NCBI RefSeq assembly: GCF_001544875.2
Contig: NZ_FCOA02000010.1
Span: 124,001 to 188,000 of the forward strand
Source: Caballeronia hypogeia
GTDB lineage: Bacteria; Pseudomonadota; Gammaproteobacteria; Burkholderiales; Burkholderiaceae
Direction: 5' to 3'
Length of the DNA stretch: 64,000 bases
Shown in pieces: positions 15,900 to 24,125 of the stretch. The first letter of the stretch is position 1; every line of letters begins with the position of its first letter. The notes under the pieces were generated by a model. The model searched no databases. It had not been told where the DNA came from and saw only the letters and a list, made by a program, of their open reading frames with translations. The position numbers and the translations under genes were made by a program.

Positions 15900-18467
15900 A
15901 TGCCTATCATCAAACGACCCGATTCAACGAATTCCACGCGACACGATCGCGAACCCCGCTGGAACAGCCTCAACGATGCAAAGAATGCGGACGGCCGCGA
16001 CGGCGGCGGACGCAATGGCGGTGACCGCGGCAATGGCCGCAACGGCCGCAATGATCGTGACGACCGCAATGGCCGCGGCGGCCGCGGGCGGCGCTCCATC
16101 TTCGCGCGCATCGCGCTGTGGTTAGCGGGGCTCGCCGCGATCGGCGGGGTGGTGGGCGCGCTCATCGTCGGGTACGCGCTCGTCGTCATGGAGCCGAACC
16201 TGCCGTCGCTCAATGCGCTCATCGACTACCGGCCGAAGGTGCCGCTGCGCGTCTATACCGCCGATCACGTGCTGATCGGCGAATTCGGTGAAGAGCGCCG
16301 CAGTCTCGTGCGCTTTCAGGACATTCCCGACCAGATGAAGAAGGCCGTGCTCGCGATCGAGGACTATCGCTTCTACGATCACGGCGGCGTCGATTTCGTG
16401 GGCATCCTGCGCGCGGGCGTGACCGATGTCATGCACGGCGGCGCATCGCAGGGCGCGAGCACGATCACCATGCAGGTGGCGCGCAATTTCTTCCTGTCCA
16501 GCGAAAAGACCTACACGCGCAAGGTCTACGAGATGCTGCTCGCGTACAAGATCGAGCGCGCGCTCTCCAAGGATCAGATTCTCGAGCTGTACATGAACCA
16601 GATCTATCTGGGCGAGCGGGCGTATGGTTTTTCGGCGGCCGCGCGCGTGTACTTCGGCAAGGACCTGAAGGACATCACGCTGGCCGAAGCGGCGATGCTC
16701 GCGGGCTTGCCGAAAGCGCCGTCGGCCTATAACCCGGTCGTCAATCCGAAGCGCGCGAAGGTGCGTCAACAGTACATCCTGAAGCGCATGCTGGACCTGA
16801 ATTTCATCACGCGTGATCAGTACGATCAGGCCATCGCCGAGGAAATCCACACGAAGTCGGCGGGCACCGAGTACGGCGTTCATGCCGAATATGTCGCGGA
16901 AATGGTGCGGCAGATGATGTACGCGCAGTACAAGGAAGAGACCTACACGCGCGGCCTCACGGTCACCACGACCATCGATTCCGCCGACCAGGACGCAGCG
17001 TACAAGGCCGTGCGCAAGGGCGTGATGGATTACGAACGCCGTCACGGCTATCGCGGGCCGGAGGGCAACATCAATCTGCCGTCGAATGCGGACGATCGCG
17101 CCGAGGCCATCGAAGACGCACTGGTCGATCATCCGGACAACGGCGAGCTCGAATCAGCGGTGGTGACGGCCGTGAGCCCGAAGCAGGTCGTCGCGCAGTT
17201 TGTCGGCGGCGACACGGCGACCATCTCCGGCGAAGGCTTGCGCTTCGTCGCGGCGGCGCTGCGCAGCAACGCGTCGAAGGCGCTGGCCATCAAGCCGGGT
17301 TCCATCGTCCGCCTGATGAAGGACGACAAGGGCAACTGGCAAATCACGCAATTGCCGCAAGTGGAAGGCGCGCTCGTCTCGATGGTCCCGCAGGACGGCG
17401 CGATTCGCGCGCTCGTCGGCGGCTTCGACTTCAACAAGAACAAGTTCAATCACATCACGCAGGCGTGGCGTCAGCCGGGCTCGAGCTTCAAGCCGTTCAT
17501 CTATTCGGCGTCGCTCGACAAGGGCCTCGGACCCGCGACCATCATCAACGACGCGCCGCTCTCGTTCCCCGCGACGAACGGCGGCGATCCGTGGGAGCCG
17601 AAGGACGACGACCAGCCCGACGGCCCGATGTCGATGCGCACCGGCCTGCAGAAGTCGAAGAACCTCGTGTCGATCCGCATCCTGTCGTACATCGGCACGA
17701 GTTACGCGCAGGACTTCGTCACGAAGAACTTCGGTTTCGACAAGGACAAGACGCCGCCTTATCTGCCGCTCGCGCTGGGCGCGGGTCTCGTCACGCCGTT
17801 GCAGCTTTCCGGCGCGTATTCGGTGTTCGCGAACGGCGGCTATCGCATCAATCCGTATCTGATCGCCGATGTCGCCGATGCGCGCGGCACCGTGATCTCG
17901 CGCGCCAATCCGCTCGTCGCCGGCAGCAATGCGCCGCAGACGCTCGAGCCGCGCAACGCGTTCATCATGAACAGCCTGCTGCACACAGTGGCGACCAAGG
18001 GCACGGGCTCGGGCACCAACGTGCTCAAGCGCAACGACCTGCAAGGCAAGACCGGCACGACCAACGACGCGAAGGACGGCTGGTTCGCGGGCTATCAGAA
18101 GCAGCTCGTCGCGGTGGCTTGGATGGGTTACGACCAGCCCAAGACGCTCGGCAGCCGTGAGTTCGGCGCGCAGCTCGCGTTGCCGATCTGGGTCGACTAC
18201 ATGGGACGCGCGCTGCGCGGCGTTCCGCAGGAGCAGATGCCGCAGCCCGACGGCATCACGACTGTCGATGGCGAGTTTTTCTACGCGGACCGCACGCCGG
18301 GCGCGGGCTTTGTCGCGAGCATCGGGCTGGATCAGGCAAACCCGATGGCGGGCGATGCGACCACGATGGGCGGTGTCGGTCCGGCGGGCATGCAGGCGCC
18401 GCCGCCGCCGCCGCAAGTGACGAACGACGAGCGCAGCAAGATCATGGACATGTTCAGCAAGCCGTGA
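15900..18467 (+). CDS. mrcA: Penicillin-binding protein 1A (bifunctional transglycosylase/transpeptidase)
   Basis: This 855-residue class A PBP builds and cross-links peptidoglycan. It has a cytoplasmic low-complexity head (about residues 28-68, Asn/Gly/Arg/Asp repeats), one membrane anchor (about 70-97), a GT51 transglycosylase with catalytic Glu154 in IEDYRFYDHGGVD and GASTITMQVARN, and an inserted OB-like region. The transpeptidase follows with SSFK (nucleophile Ser528), an SKN motif and KTGTT (Lys717). The C-terminus has a proline stretch. All key residues are present, so it should be active. The N-terminal repeat is odd (see findings). Confidence 0.96.
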   Translation: MPIIKRPDSTNSTRHDREPRWNSLNDAKNADGRDGGGRNGGDRGNGRNGRNDRDDRNGRGGRGRRSIFARIALWLAGLAAIGGVVGALIVGYALVVMEPNLPSLNALIDYRPKVPLRVYTADHVLIGEFGEERRSLVRFQDIPDQMKKAVLAIEDYRFYDHGGVDFVGILRAGVTDVMHGGASQGASTITMQVARNFFLSSEKTYTRKVYEMLLAYKIERALSKDQILELYMNQIYLGERAYGFSAAARVYFGKDLKDITLAEAAMLAGLPKAPSAYNPVVNPKRAKVRQQYILKRMLDLNFITRDQYDQAIAEEIHTKSAGTEYGVHAEYVAEMVRQMMYAQYKEETYTRGLTVTTTIDSADQDAAYKAVRKGVMDYERRHGYRGPEGNINLPSNADDRAEAIEDALVDHPDNGELESAVVTAVSPKQVVAQFVGGDTATISGEGLRFVAAALRSNASKALAIKPGSIVRLMKDDKGNWQITQLPQVEGALVSMVPQDGAIRALVGGFDFNKNKFNHITQAWRQPGSSFKPFIYSASLDKGLGPATIINDAPLSFPATNGGDPWEPKDDDQPDGPMSMRTGLQKSKNLVSIRILSYIGTSYAQDFVTKNFGFDKDKTPPYLPLALGAGLVTPLQLSGAYSVFANGGYRINPYLIADVADARGTVISRANPLVAGSNAPQTLEPRNAFIMNSLLHTVATKGTGSGTNVLKRNDLQGKTGTTNDAKDGWFAGYQKQLVAVAWMGYDQPKTLGSREFGAQLALPIWVDYMGRALRGVPQEQMPQPDGITTVDGEFFYADRTPGAGFVASIGLDQANPMAGDATTMGGVGPAGMQAPPPPPQVTNDERSKIMDMFSKP

Positions 18468-18500
18468 CCAGGATCGCATAGTCGATCGACGATAAAAAAA

Positions 18501-18536
18501 GCGCGCCGGGCTTCAAACCCGGCGCGCTTCGCTTTT
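18501..18536. terminator. Rho-independent terminator (bidirectional)
   Basis: A 10-bp perfect stem (GCGCGCCGGG/CCCGGCGCGC, loop CTTCAAA) lies between convergent genes. Seven A residues precede it, making a good U-tract for the minus-strand copper gene. The plus side (TTCGCTTTT) is weaker. Confidence 0.88.
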
Positions 18537-18555
18537 GGCGAGCGAGAAAACGTGC

Positions 18556-18987
18556 TCAGTGGCCGACCGTCGCCGCCGACTTCACCTCGCAGCTCACCTT
18601 GAGCGTGGACTTGTCGGCGAAGGAGAGCGTGAGCGGAATCGTCGTGCCGATCTTGAGCGGCTTGCCCGGCTCCTCGAGCATCAAGTGATAACCCTTGGGC
18701 GCGAAGCTCAGCGTGCCGTGCGCGGGCACATCGACGGATTCGACCGGCGACATCGTCGCGGTGCCGCTTTTGGTTTCGGACTTGTGCATCATCGTCATGC
18801 CGAAGGCGGGGGTTTCGGCGGCCGTGAGCGTCTCGGGCTTGTCGCCGTTGTTGGCGAGCGTGAAGTAGCCCGAAGACGGCAGATTCGGCGGCATCGCGCG
18901 GACCCAGCAGTCGCGCGCTTCGAGCGAGGCGGCGTGGGCCAGCGATGCGCACGCGAGCGCGCCCGCGAATACAGCGATTTTTTTCAT
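18556..18987 (-). CDS. Periplasmic copper chaperone PCuAC
   Basis: This 143-residue exported protein has a signal peptide ([20 protein letters not shown]). The PCuAC copper site is visible as Met/His residues: MTMMHKSE, then [15 protein letters not shown], then KGYHLMLEE, matching the H(M)x10Mx21HxM pattern. In known bacteria PCuAC delivers Cu(I) to the CuA/CuB centres of cytochrome oxidase. It is the last gene of a copper group, 7 bp after copC, and ends at the terminator at 18501. Confidence 0.93.
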   Translation of the reverse strand: MKKIAVFAGALACASLAHAASLEARDCWVRAMPPNLPSSGYFTLANNGDKPETLTAAETPAFGMTMMHKSETKSGTATMSPVESVDVPAHGTLSFAPKGYHLMLEEPGKPLKIGTTIPLTLSFADKSTLKVSCEVKSAATVGH

Positions 18988-18994
18988 TGTGTCC

Positions 18995-19357
18995 TCACTT
19001 GACGGTGAAGTTGTAGTGACCTTGCGTGCGATGGCCATCCGCCGCGACCGCGGTCCATTGCACCTTGTAGACGCCCGCTTGCAGGTCGGGGAGCGCGACG
19101 CTCATGTGCTTCTTGTCGTTCGCATCGACGATGGATTTTTCCGTGTTGACCTGCGTGCCCTGCGCATTGGTGACGATGAGCTTGCTGAAGGTCGGCTCAA
19201 GCGCTTCGCCGAATTCGATCGAGACTTCATGCGGCGCGCTGACAGTGGCGCCGGGGCCGGGTTGCTGGAGCTTCGGCAATGCGTGCGCGACAGCGAGCGG
19301 CGCGAGGCCGATGAATGCCAGCGCAAGCACGCCGCGCAGGAATGTTGATGACTTCAT
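18995..19357 (-). CDS. copC: CopC-domain copper-binding protein
   Basis: This 120-residue periplasmic protein of the CopC/YobA type has a signal peptide ending AVAHA. The mature protein starts with or near the copper-ligand His ([15 protein letters not shown]) and keeps the C-terminal ligand region ([15 protein letters not shown]). There is no fused CopD membrane domain and no copD gene nearby. ATG 19357 (MKSSTF) follows AAGGA. An in-frame ATG at 19372 is less well placed. It is likely co-transcribed with the PCuAC gene. Confidence 0.92.
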   Translation of the reverse strand: MKSSTFLRGVLALAFIGLAPLAVAHALPKLQQPGPGATVSAPHEVSIEFGEALEPTFSKLIVTNAQGTQVNTEKSIVDANDKKHMSVALPDLQAGVYKVQWTAVAADGHRTQGHYNFTVK

Positions 19358-19454
19358 GATGTGTCCTTGCATGCCCGAAGCCGGTGATGCATCGGGTGAT
19401 GTGCGAAAGCGGCTTCGAGCTGCATCATGCGATGCGCGAAGCCTCCGGGTGGAA

Positions 19455-19841
19455 TCAGGCGAGGGCGGGCGGGGCGCGGGGTTGCGCGTCGTTCAGCGGC
19501 GCGCGTCGGGGCGCCTCGACGAAATGGCCGGCCGCGAAGGCTTCGCGTGGGGCCCGGCCAGCGGCCGCGCGATTCGGCGAGTTCGGCGGCGTGGGTGCAT
19601 GCGTCGCGAGATCGCAATAGGCGCACGCCTGCAGATGATCGACTACGCCGTGCTTTGCGTGAGAGGCATGTGATTCGGGCGACGCCTGCGTGCCCGATGC
19701 GCACACCGACGCGAGCAACGAATCGAGACGCGCATGCTCGACCGACTGCGAAACGGCCGGCGCGAGCGAAAGCAGCAGGATCGCGCACAAGGCCGCGAAA
19801 CCGCCGATCTTCCGGATGATGCTCCGACGCAAGAAGTGCAT
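19455..19841 (-). CDS. DUF2946-like exported His/Cys-rich protein
   Basis: This 128-residue protein has an N-terminal hydrophobic helix (GGFAALCAILLLSLAPAVSQS) as signal or anchor. It then has a His-rich stretch (HASHAKHGVVDHLQ) running into CAYCDLATH. The CxxC and His cluster suggests metal binding. DUF2946 genes commonly sit beside periplasmic copper proteins, as here: copC and the PCuAC gene follow on the same strand after 97 bp. The Pro/Arg/Ala-rich C-terminus is poorly conserved-looking. Confidence 0.8.
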   Translation of the reverse strand: MHFLRRSIIRKIGGFAALCAILLLSLAPAVSQSVEHARLDSLLASVCASGTQASPESHASHAKHGVVDHLQACAYCDLATHAPTPPNSPNRAAAGRAPREAFAAGHFVEAPRRAPLNDAQPRAPPALA

Positions 19842-19989
19842 GCCGCGCTCGTTAGCTGGTCGCTGTATGAACGATGATGAGCGGACGATTATGCCACGCG
19901 TGTCGCGGGGCTTTCGGGTGAGGGGCTAGGCGCTTCGACGCAGCTTGTCGATGCAGCCTCCGCACGGCAATTGCGCGAGCAGAAAAGCA

Positions 19990-20014
19990 AAAAGCCCGGG
20001 TTGACCGGGCTTTT
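19990..20014 (-). terminator. Terminator of the initiator tRNA gene
   Basis: AAAAGCCCGG/CCGGGCTTTT forms a perfect 10-bp stem with a 5-base loop, 20 bp past the tRNA 3' end on the minus strand. Confidence 0.9.
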
Positions 20015-20033
20015 CAACGTGATTCTGGACGGT

Positions 20034-20110
<77 letters not shown>

Positions 20111-20125
20111 TCCGTCGAAGAAAAG

Positions 20126-20154
20126 ATTATAAGTCATTGCTTACCTCGATGCAA
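20126..20154 (-). promoter_or_regulatory. Promoter of the tRNA-fMet gene
   Basis: On the minus strand, TTGCAT and a perfect TATAAT are 17 bp apart. The -10 ends 15 bp before the mature tRNA 5' end. Confidence 0.75.
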
Positions 20155-20364
20155 TGCCTCGTTTGCATCGAATTCGAAATCGCAAAGATCCCGGATCGTT
20201 CGTGTGTTCGCGCCGCGTCGCAATAGAACCGCTTCATGGCCGTTTGCATGTTGCGGTGCTTTGCACACATGTCAAAATCGCAAGGCTTGGGCGTTGGCGC
20301 GTTCATCCGATGCGCCGCACACGCCATCCTCATTCGACGCACGCATACAAGGAGTCTCGCGCTC

Positions 20365-20862
20365 ATGGATATCCCACACGATCTGCAAGCCATCGCGCAT
20401 CAGGAACAAACGCTCGCGTTCCCGCAGTTCCATGCCGATCACGCGTGGCAGATCGGCTCGCAACTGCGCGAGATGGCGCTCGCGCGAAACGCCGCGATCG
20501 TCATCGACGTGCGCACTTTCGGACGCAAGCTCTTCTACGTTGCGCTCGACGGCACCACGCCCGACAACGCGCGCTGGGTCGAACGCAAGTCGCGCACCGT
20601 CGAGCACTTTCACCGCAGTTCCTACGCGATGGGCCTCACGTTGCAGCAGGCCGGGACGACGCTCGCGGAGAAGTTCAGCCTCGATCCCGCGGAGTACGCA
20701 ACGCATGGCGGCGCGTTTCCGTTGCGCGTGGCGGGTGCGGGCGTGATCGGATCGGTCGCGGTATCGGGACTGCCGCAGCGCGACGATCATCAACTCGTGG
20801 TCGAAGCGTTGTGCGCGGTGCTCGGCCAGAACTTCGGCGAACTGTCGCTCAAGCACGACTGA
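20365..20862 (+). CDS. UPF0303 / heme-degrading-domain (HbpS-like) protein
   Basis: This 165-residue cytoplasmic protein has the UPF0303 (YBR137W-like) pattern: [42 protein letters not shown], and [33 protein letters not shown]. Relatives with this fold include HbpS-type heme-binding sensors, but biochemical activity in this subgroup is uncertain. ATG 20365 is preceded by AAGGAG. The in-frame ATG at 20236 has no supporting signal. An SMR transporter gene follows after 37 bp, so the two may share a transcript. Confidence 0.85.
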   Translation: MDIPHDLQAIAHQEQTLAFPQFHADHAWQIGSQLREMALARNAAIVIDVRTFGRKLFYVALDGTTPDNARWVERKSRTVEHFHRSSYAMGLTLQQAGTTLAEKFSLDPAEYATHGGAFPLRVAGAGVIGSVAVSGLPQRDDHQLVVEALCAVLGQNFGELSLKHD

Positions 20863-20899
20863 GACAGCCGGCAAACGAACCAGGAGAGACTGAACGCCG

Positions 20900-21238
20900 A
20901 TGCGCTCATCCGCTTATCTGCTTCTCGCGATCGCGATCGTCGCGGAAGTCGTCGCGACTTCCGCGTTACGCGCCTCCGATGGCTTCACGCGCGCGTTGCC
21001 CGCGGCGATCGTCGTCGTCGGATACGGGCTATCGTTCTATCTGTTGTCGCTGACGCTGCGCGCGTTGCCGGTCGGCGTCGTGTATGCGGTGTGGTCGGGC
21101 GCGGGCATCGTGCTGATCACGCTCGTCGCCGCGCTGCTCTTCAAGCAGGTGCCCGATCTGCCCGCCATGTTCGGCATGGGTCTGATCGTCGCCGGCGTGG
21201 TGGTGCTCAACGCGTTCTCGAAGATGAGCGCGCATTGA
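20900..21238 (+). CDS. Small multidrug resistance (SMR) family transporter
   Basis: This 112-residue inner-membrane protein has four hydrophobic helices. The conserved membrane-embedded Glu of EmrE-type pumps is present (Glu16 in [15 protein letters not shown]). The [20 protein letters not shown] segment also fits the family. EmrE relatives work as antiparallel dimers and exchange protons for cationic toxicants; guanidinium exporters and spermidine exporters share the fold, so the substrate is open. AGGAGA precedes the start. Confidence 0.93.
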   Translation: MRSSAYLLLAIAIVAEVVATSALRASDGFTRALPAAIVVVGYGLSFYLLSLTLRALPVGVVYAVWSGAGIVLITLVAALLFKQVPDLPAMFGMGLIVAGVVVLNAFSKMSAH

Positions 21239-21248
21239 GGCATCGCGC

Positions 21249-21641
21249 TTACTTGCAGCGCACGATCATCGAGCGGTTCTTGACGTTCGCCGAAATCACG
21301 TTGGTGATGCCGCCGCCGGTCGGGCCGCCTTCCTCGTTGTCCTTCGAGACGATGTCGTAGCCGGTCGCGCCGCATTTCTTGCCGGCGAGCACGTAGCAGC
21401 TCGCCCAGCTCGAACCCGCATCGGCGCCGCTGCAGTTGACGGCATAACCCGTCTGGCCATCGGGCAGATTGATGAGCGATGCATCGTTCGACGAAGCGCA
21501 GCCCGACAGGCCCGCGACGACCAGCGCCGCCGCGCTGAACGCGCCGAACGCGCCGAACGTGGCCGTGCGCAACCACGACCCAGGCGCAATCTGCGCCGCG
21601 CGCGCGGAGATCCGGCGCATGCGCCGTCCGTGTTCCATCAT
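21249..21641 (-). CDS. Small lipoprotein with four conserved-looking Cys
   Basis: From the double ATG at 21641 the product has 130 residues. A long basic N-terminus precedes a hydrophobic helix ending in a lipobox (VVAGLSGC), so the mature protein is lipid-anchored. It has four further Cys (VNCSGAD, SCYVLAGKKCGATGYDI, MIVRCK) that could make two disulfides, and the SW..CY..A...CG..GYD pattern seen in many short proteobacterial lipoproteins. The signal region before the lipobox is unusually long. Its function is unknown. It converges on the SMR gene with 10 bp between stops. Confidence 0.78.
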   Translation of the reverse strand: MMEHGRRMRRISARAAQIAPGSWLRTATFGAFGAFSAAALVVAGLSGCASSNDASLINLPDGQTGYAVNCSGADAGSSWASCYVLAGKKCGATGYDIVSKDNEEGGPTGGGITNVISANVKNRSMIVRCK

Positions 21642-21994
21642 CTTTACCTCGTGAGAGCGAAATTCGAGTTGCGCCGCATGCCGGACCGACGGGCAGGGCA
21701 CTTTTGAGATGCGCATTGTCCCATACGCGGCTTACGCGACCCGTAAGCGGTTGTTAGCGGGGAGCACCTCGTCAAACTCCTCGGCATCGACGAATGCCCG
21801 AAGTCCGATCGCGGGCGCGATGCTTGCGAACGGATTGAGCGAGGCGGTTCGCACCTGCCGTGCTGCGCACGGAGCAATCGCCGATGAACTATTTTCCGGA
21901 TCGCACGCCTTAACCATCTGGATTTTCGGTTGGAATTGCCTGCCGCGCGGACGATGCGCCGACACGCGTGGCTCGCACACAGGGAGGTGAGAAC

Positions 21995-22261
21995 ATGGCG
22001 GAGAGAGTGACGGGTCCTTATCGAGGGTATTTCATCAGCGCCACGGCGCGGCTCGTGCAGACTCACGAGCGCGATGGCGACGGCGCACCGATCTACGTCG
22101 GCTCGGTGAGTCTCGCGCGGGGTGGTCCGGACGACGTGCATCGTTTCGAGGCGCTCGTCGATCTTGGGCCCGAGCGCCGCTTCGCGACCGAGGACGAGGC
22201 GCTCGAACATGTAGAGCAGGCGGCGCGCGAGTACATCGACCGCTTGCTGCATTCGACGTGA
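21995..22261 (+). CDS. Hypothetical protein (88 aa)
   Basis: I do not recognise a family. ATG 21995 has an excellent AGGGAGG upstream, preferred over the in-frame ATG at 21968. The protein reads as mixed alpha/beta (GPYRGYFISATARLVQ, then APIYVGSVSLARG, then DEALEHVEQAAREYIDRLL) with no signal peptide. Its stop overlaps the next start by one base (TGATG), so the pair is translationally coupled. Confidence 0.75.
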   Translation: MAERVTGPYRGYFISATARLVQTHERDGDGAPIYVGSVSLARGGPDDVHRFEALVDLGPERRFATEDEALEHVEQAAREYIDRLLHST

Positions 22262-22614
22262 TGCGACCCGTTCATCTCCGGCACGCCGTGCTGTACGACG
22301 TCGCCAGTTGCCTGATCGACCTGTTTCCGAGCGGCGCGGATGTCGCCGAAGTCGGCGTCGAAGCATCGCCCTCGCTGTTCGTGAGCTGGCGGACGGGGGG
22401 CGTCGCAAATCATCCGGGCAACATCGCGTGGGGCGTGCACTATCGCTTCGACACGCAGGTGCTGCGTGACTATCCGCGGCTTCCGGAAGACGTGCGCCAG
22501 CGTGTGTGCGAGCGCGTGCGCGAGATGAGCCGTCTGCTGGACTTCAATTACGCCGATCCGCTGGCAAGCTCGCTGCTGGTCGTCGATGTCGACGAATCCG
22601 TGCTGATCGCGTGA
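22261..22614 (+). CDS. Hypothetical protein (117 aa)
   Basis: It starts one base into the stop codon of the preceding gene, which implies coupled translation. The product is cytoplasmic and acidic (VASCLIDLFPSGADVAEVGVEASPS, PEDVRQRVCERVREMSRLL), with a GVHYRFD strand. I do not recognise a family. A GTG three bases upstream of the ATG is an alternative start. Confidence 0.7.
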   Translation: MRPVHLRHAVLYDVASCLIDLFPSGADVAEVGVEASPSLFVSWRTGGVANHPGNIAWGVHYRFDTQVLRDYPRLPEDVRQRVCERVREMSRLLDFNYADPLASSLLVVDVDESVLIA

Positions 22615-22684
22615 ATGGCGCTCCGCTGGACCGCGCGATGCGAGCGCGAGTACCATAGTCGCCGAATCGAGCAACGAGACCATC

Positions 22685-22969
22685 ATGGATATCCGATTCC
22701 TCCCGGATGCGCCGGATTACCGCGACTCCAATCTGACGATCGAGTTCGCCGCGCTCGTCGATGGCCGGCGCGTGCCGTGCGCCATTTCCGTCGAGGCACT
22801 GGAAGATCATTTCGGCGCGCAAACCTATGACAGCGCCGGCTGGATCAATGCCTTCGACGCCGGACGTCCGCGCATCGAAGCAGTTGCGCGCGAGCATCTG
22901 CGCATAACCAACGGCATGCCCGTGCTGCTCAAGAGCGGCCATTTTCCGCCGGGACGTGTGATCGCCTGA
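22685..22969 (+). CDS. DUF1488 family protein
   Basis: This 94-residue protein fits DUF1488: it opens with MDIRFLPDAPDYRDSNLTIEFAALVDGRRVPCAIS, followed by LEDHFGA and a C-terminal helix. Members are small cytoplasmic proteins of unknown function common in Burkholderia. It stands 70 bp after the previous gene and may belong to the same run of small genes. Confidence 0.8.
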   Translation: MDIRFLPDAPDYRDSNLTIEFAALVDGRRVPCAISVEALEDHFGAQTYDSAGWINAFDAGRPRIEAVAREHLRITNGMPVLLKSGHFPPGRVIA

Positions 22970-23185
22970 GGCTGCGCGTCTCGTCTTACAATGCTCGATG
23001 TAAGTCCTTCCTCGCGCCGCCCGCTCTCTTTGCAACCGAATCCCTCGCGCGTCCTTTCCCGGCAACGCGCAACGGAGTACCATCTCGATATTCGCCGCAC
23101 GCGATGCGATTCGCTCGGCACATTACTTGCTCAACGGAATGCGCTTTCGTTGAACAACCAAATATAAAAATCGCGCGGGGTCGTC

Positions 23186-23368
23186 ATGCTTCAATCCTTT
23201 CTTCACTCACTTGTCGAGTCCAACGCGCTATGGCTCATCTGGGCAGCCGTCGGTGTGCTGATACTTGCGTTGTGCATCGTGTTCGCGTCCGTCGTGATGC
23301 GGGACTCAGAGGAGCCGCTTTATCGCGCGGCATCGCGTCGGGACGACGACGGCAAGATGATCGTCTGA
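23186..23368 (+). CDS. Small single-pass membrane protein (60 aa)
   Basis: The frame encodes one membrane helix (LWLIWAAVGVLILALCIVFASVVM, residues about 16-39) and a short charged tail. It has a reasonable GGGG before the ATG. The clean hydrophobic-then-charged pattern supports a real gene, but no family is recognised. Confidence 0.55.
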   Translation: MLQSFLHSLVESNALWLIWAAVGVLILALCIVFASVVMRDSEEPLYRAASRRDDDGKMIV

Positions 23369-23426
23369 CCCGACCGGGCCCGGCCGGGCGCGACGCGATT
23401 TGACTTCAAAAGAGGCGGTGCCGACA

Positions 23427-24125
23427 ATGCCCCGGACGGGACTGCAGGCGCAGCGCTCGAGCCAGAGACGCGAGCAGCGCGAGGCGCTGCGTGAGCGCAT
23501 ACTTGAAGTTTCGCGCCAGATCGTGAAGCGCGACGGATTCGCATCGTTGTCGATGAGAAAACTCGCCGACGCGATCGACTACTCGCCCGCCGCGCTTTAT
23601 CTTCATTTCAGGAGCCGTGGCGAGATCGCGCAGGCGTTGCGCATGGAAGGGCACGCGCGTCTGCATGAGGCGTTTCTTGCGCAGGCGAGCATCGCGGAGC
23701 CTGCTGCGCGGCTGAACGCAATGGCGCGTGCTTATGTCGAATTCGGGCTGGCCGAGCCCGAGACGTATCGGCTGATGTTCATGGAGCCCGCGGAACCGCC
23801 TGACGCGGCCGCGAACGCCATCGACCCGGCGGCCCATGGACGCGCTCCGACGCTGTCGCTGATCGCGGATGCGTTCGTCGAACTGCGCGCGGCTGACCGG
23901 CTGCCGCCGCATGTCGCGCCGGGCGCGTGTGCCGAAGGGCTGTGGGCGAACCTGCACGGCATCGTCGCGCTTGCGCTGAACGGCGCGCCGTTGCCGCAGA
24001 CACCGGTCGCGACGCTCGTCGAGTTGTCGCTCGATGCATGGTGTGCGCCGGCGGACGGAACAGGACCTCGAGGAACCGAATCTCGAAGCAAGACAGCGAA
24101 CCGACCCGACACTTCAACACGATGA
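23427..24125 (+). CDS. TetR/AcrR-family transcriptional regulator (WHG-domain type)
   Basis: This 232-residue protein has the N-terminal TetR helix-turn-helix at about residues 25-75 (RILEVSRQIVKRDGFASLSM, then LADAIDYSPAALYLHF). The C-terminal ligand domain resembles the WHG type (YVEFGLAEPETYRLMFMEP). I use ATG 23427; a TTG at 23400 in frame is possible. Its stop overlaps the next start (ATGA), so it is co-translated with the hydrolase gene and may autoregulate the pair. The ligand is unknown, perhaps an acyl-CoA by context. Confidence 0.9.
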   Translation: MPRTGLQAQRSSQRREQREALRERILEVSRQIVKRDGFASLSMRKLADAIDYSPAALYLHFRSRGEIAQALRMEGHARLHEAFLAQASIAEPAARLNAMARAYVEFGLAEPETYRLMFMEPAEPPDAAANAIDPAAHGRAPTLSLIADAFVELRAADRLPPHVAPGACAEGLWANLHGIVALALNGAPLPQTPVATLVELSLDAWCAPADGTGPRGTESRSKTANRPDTSTR

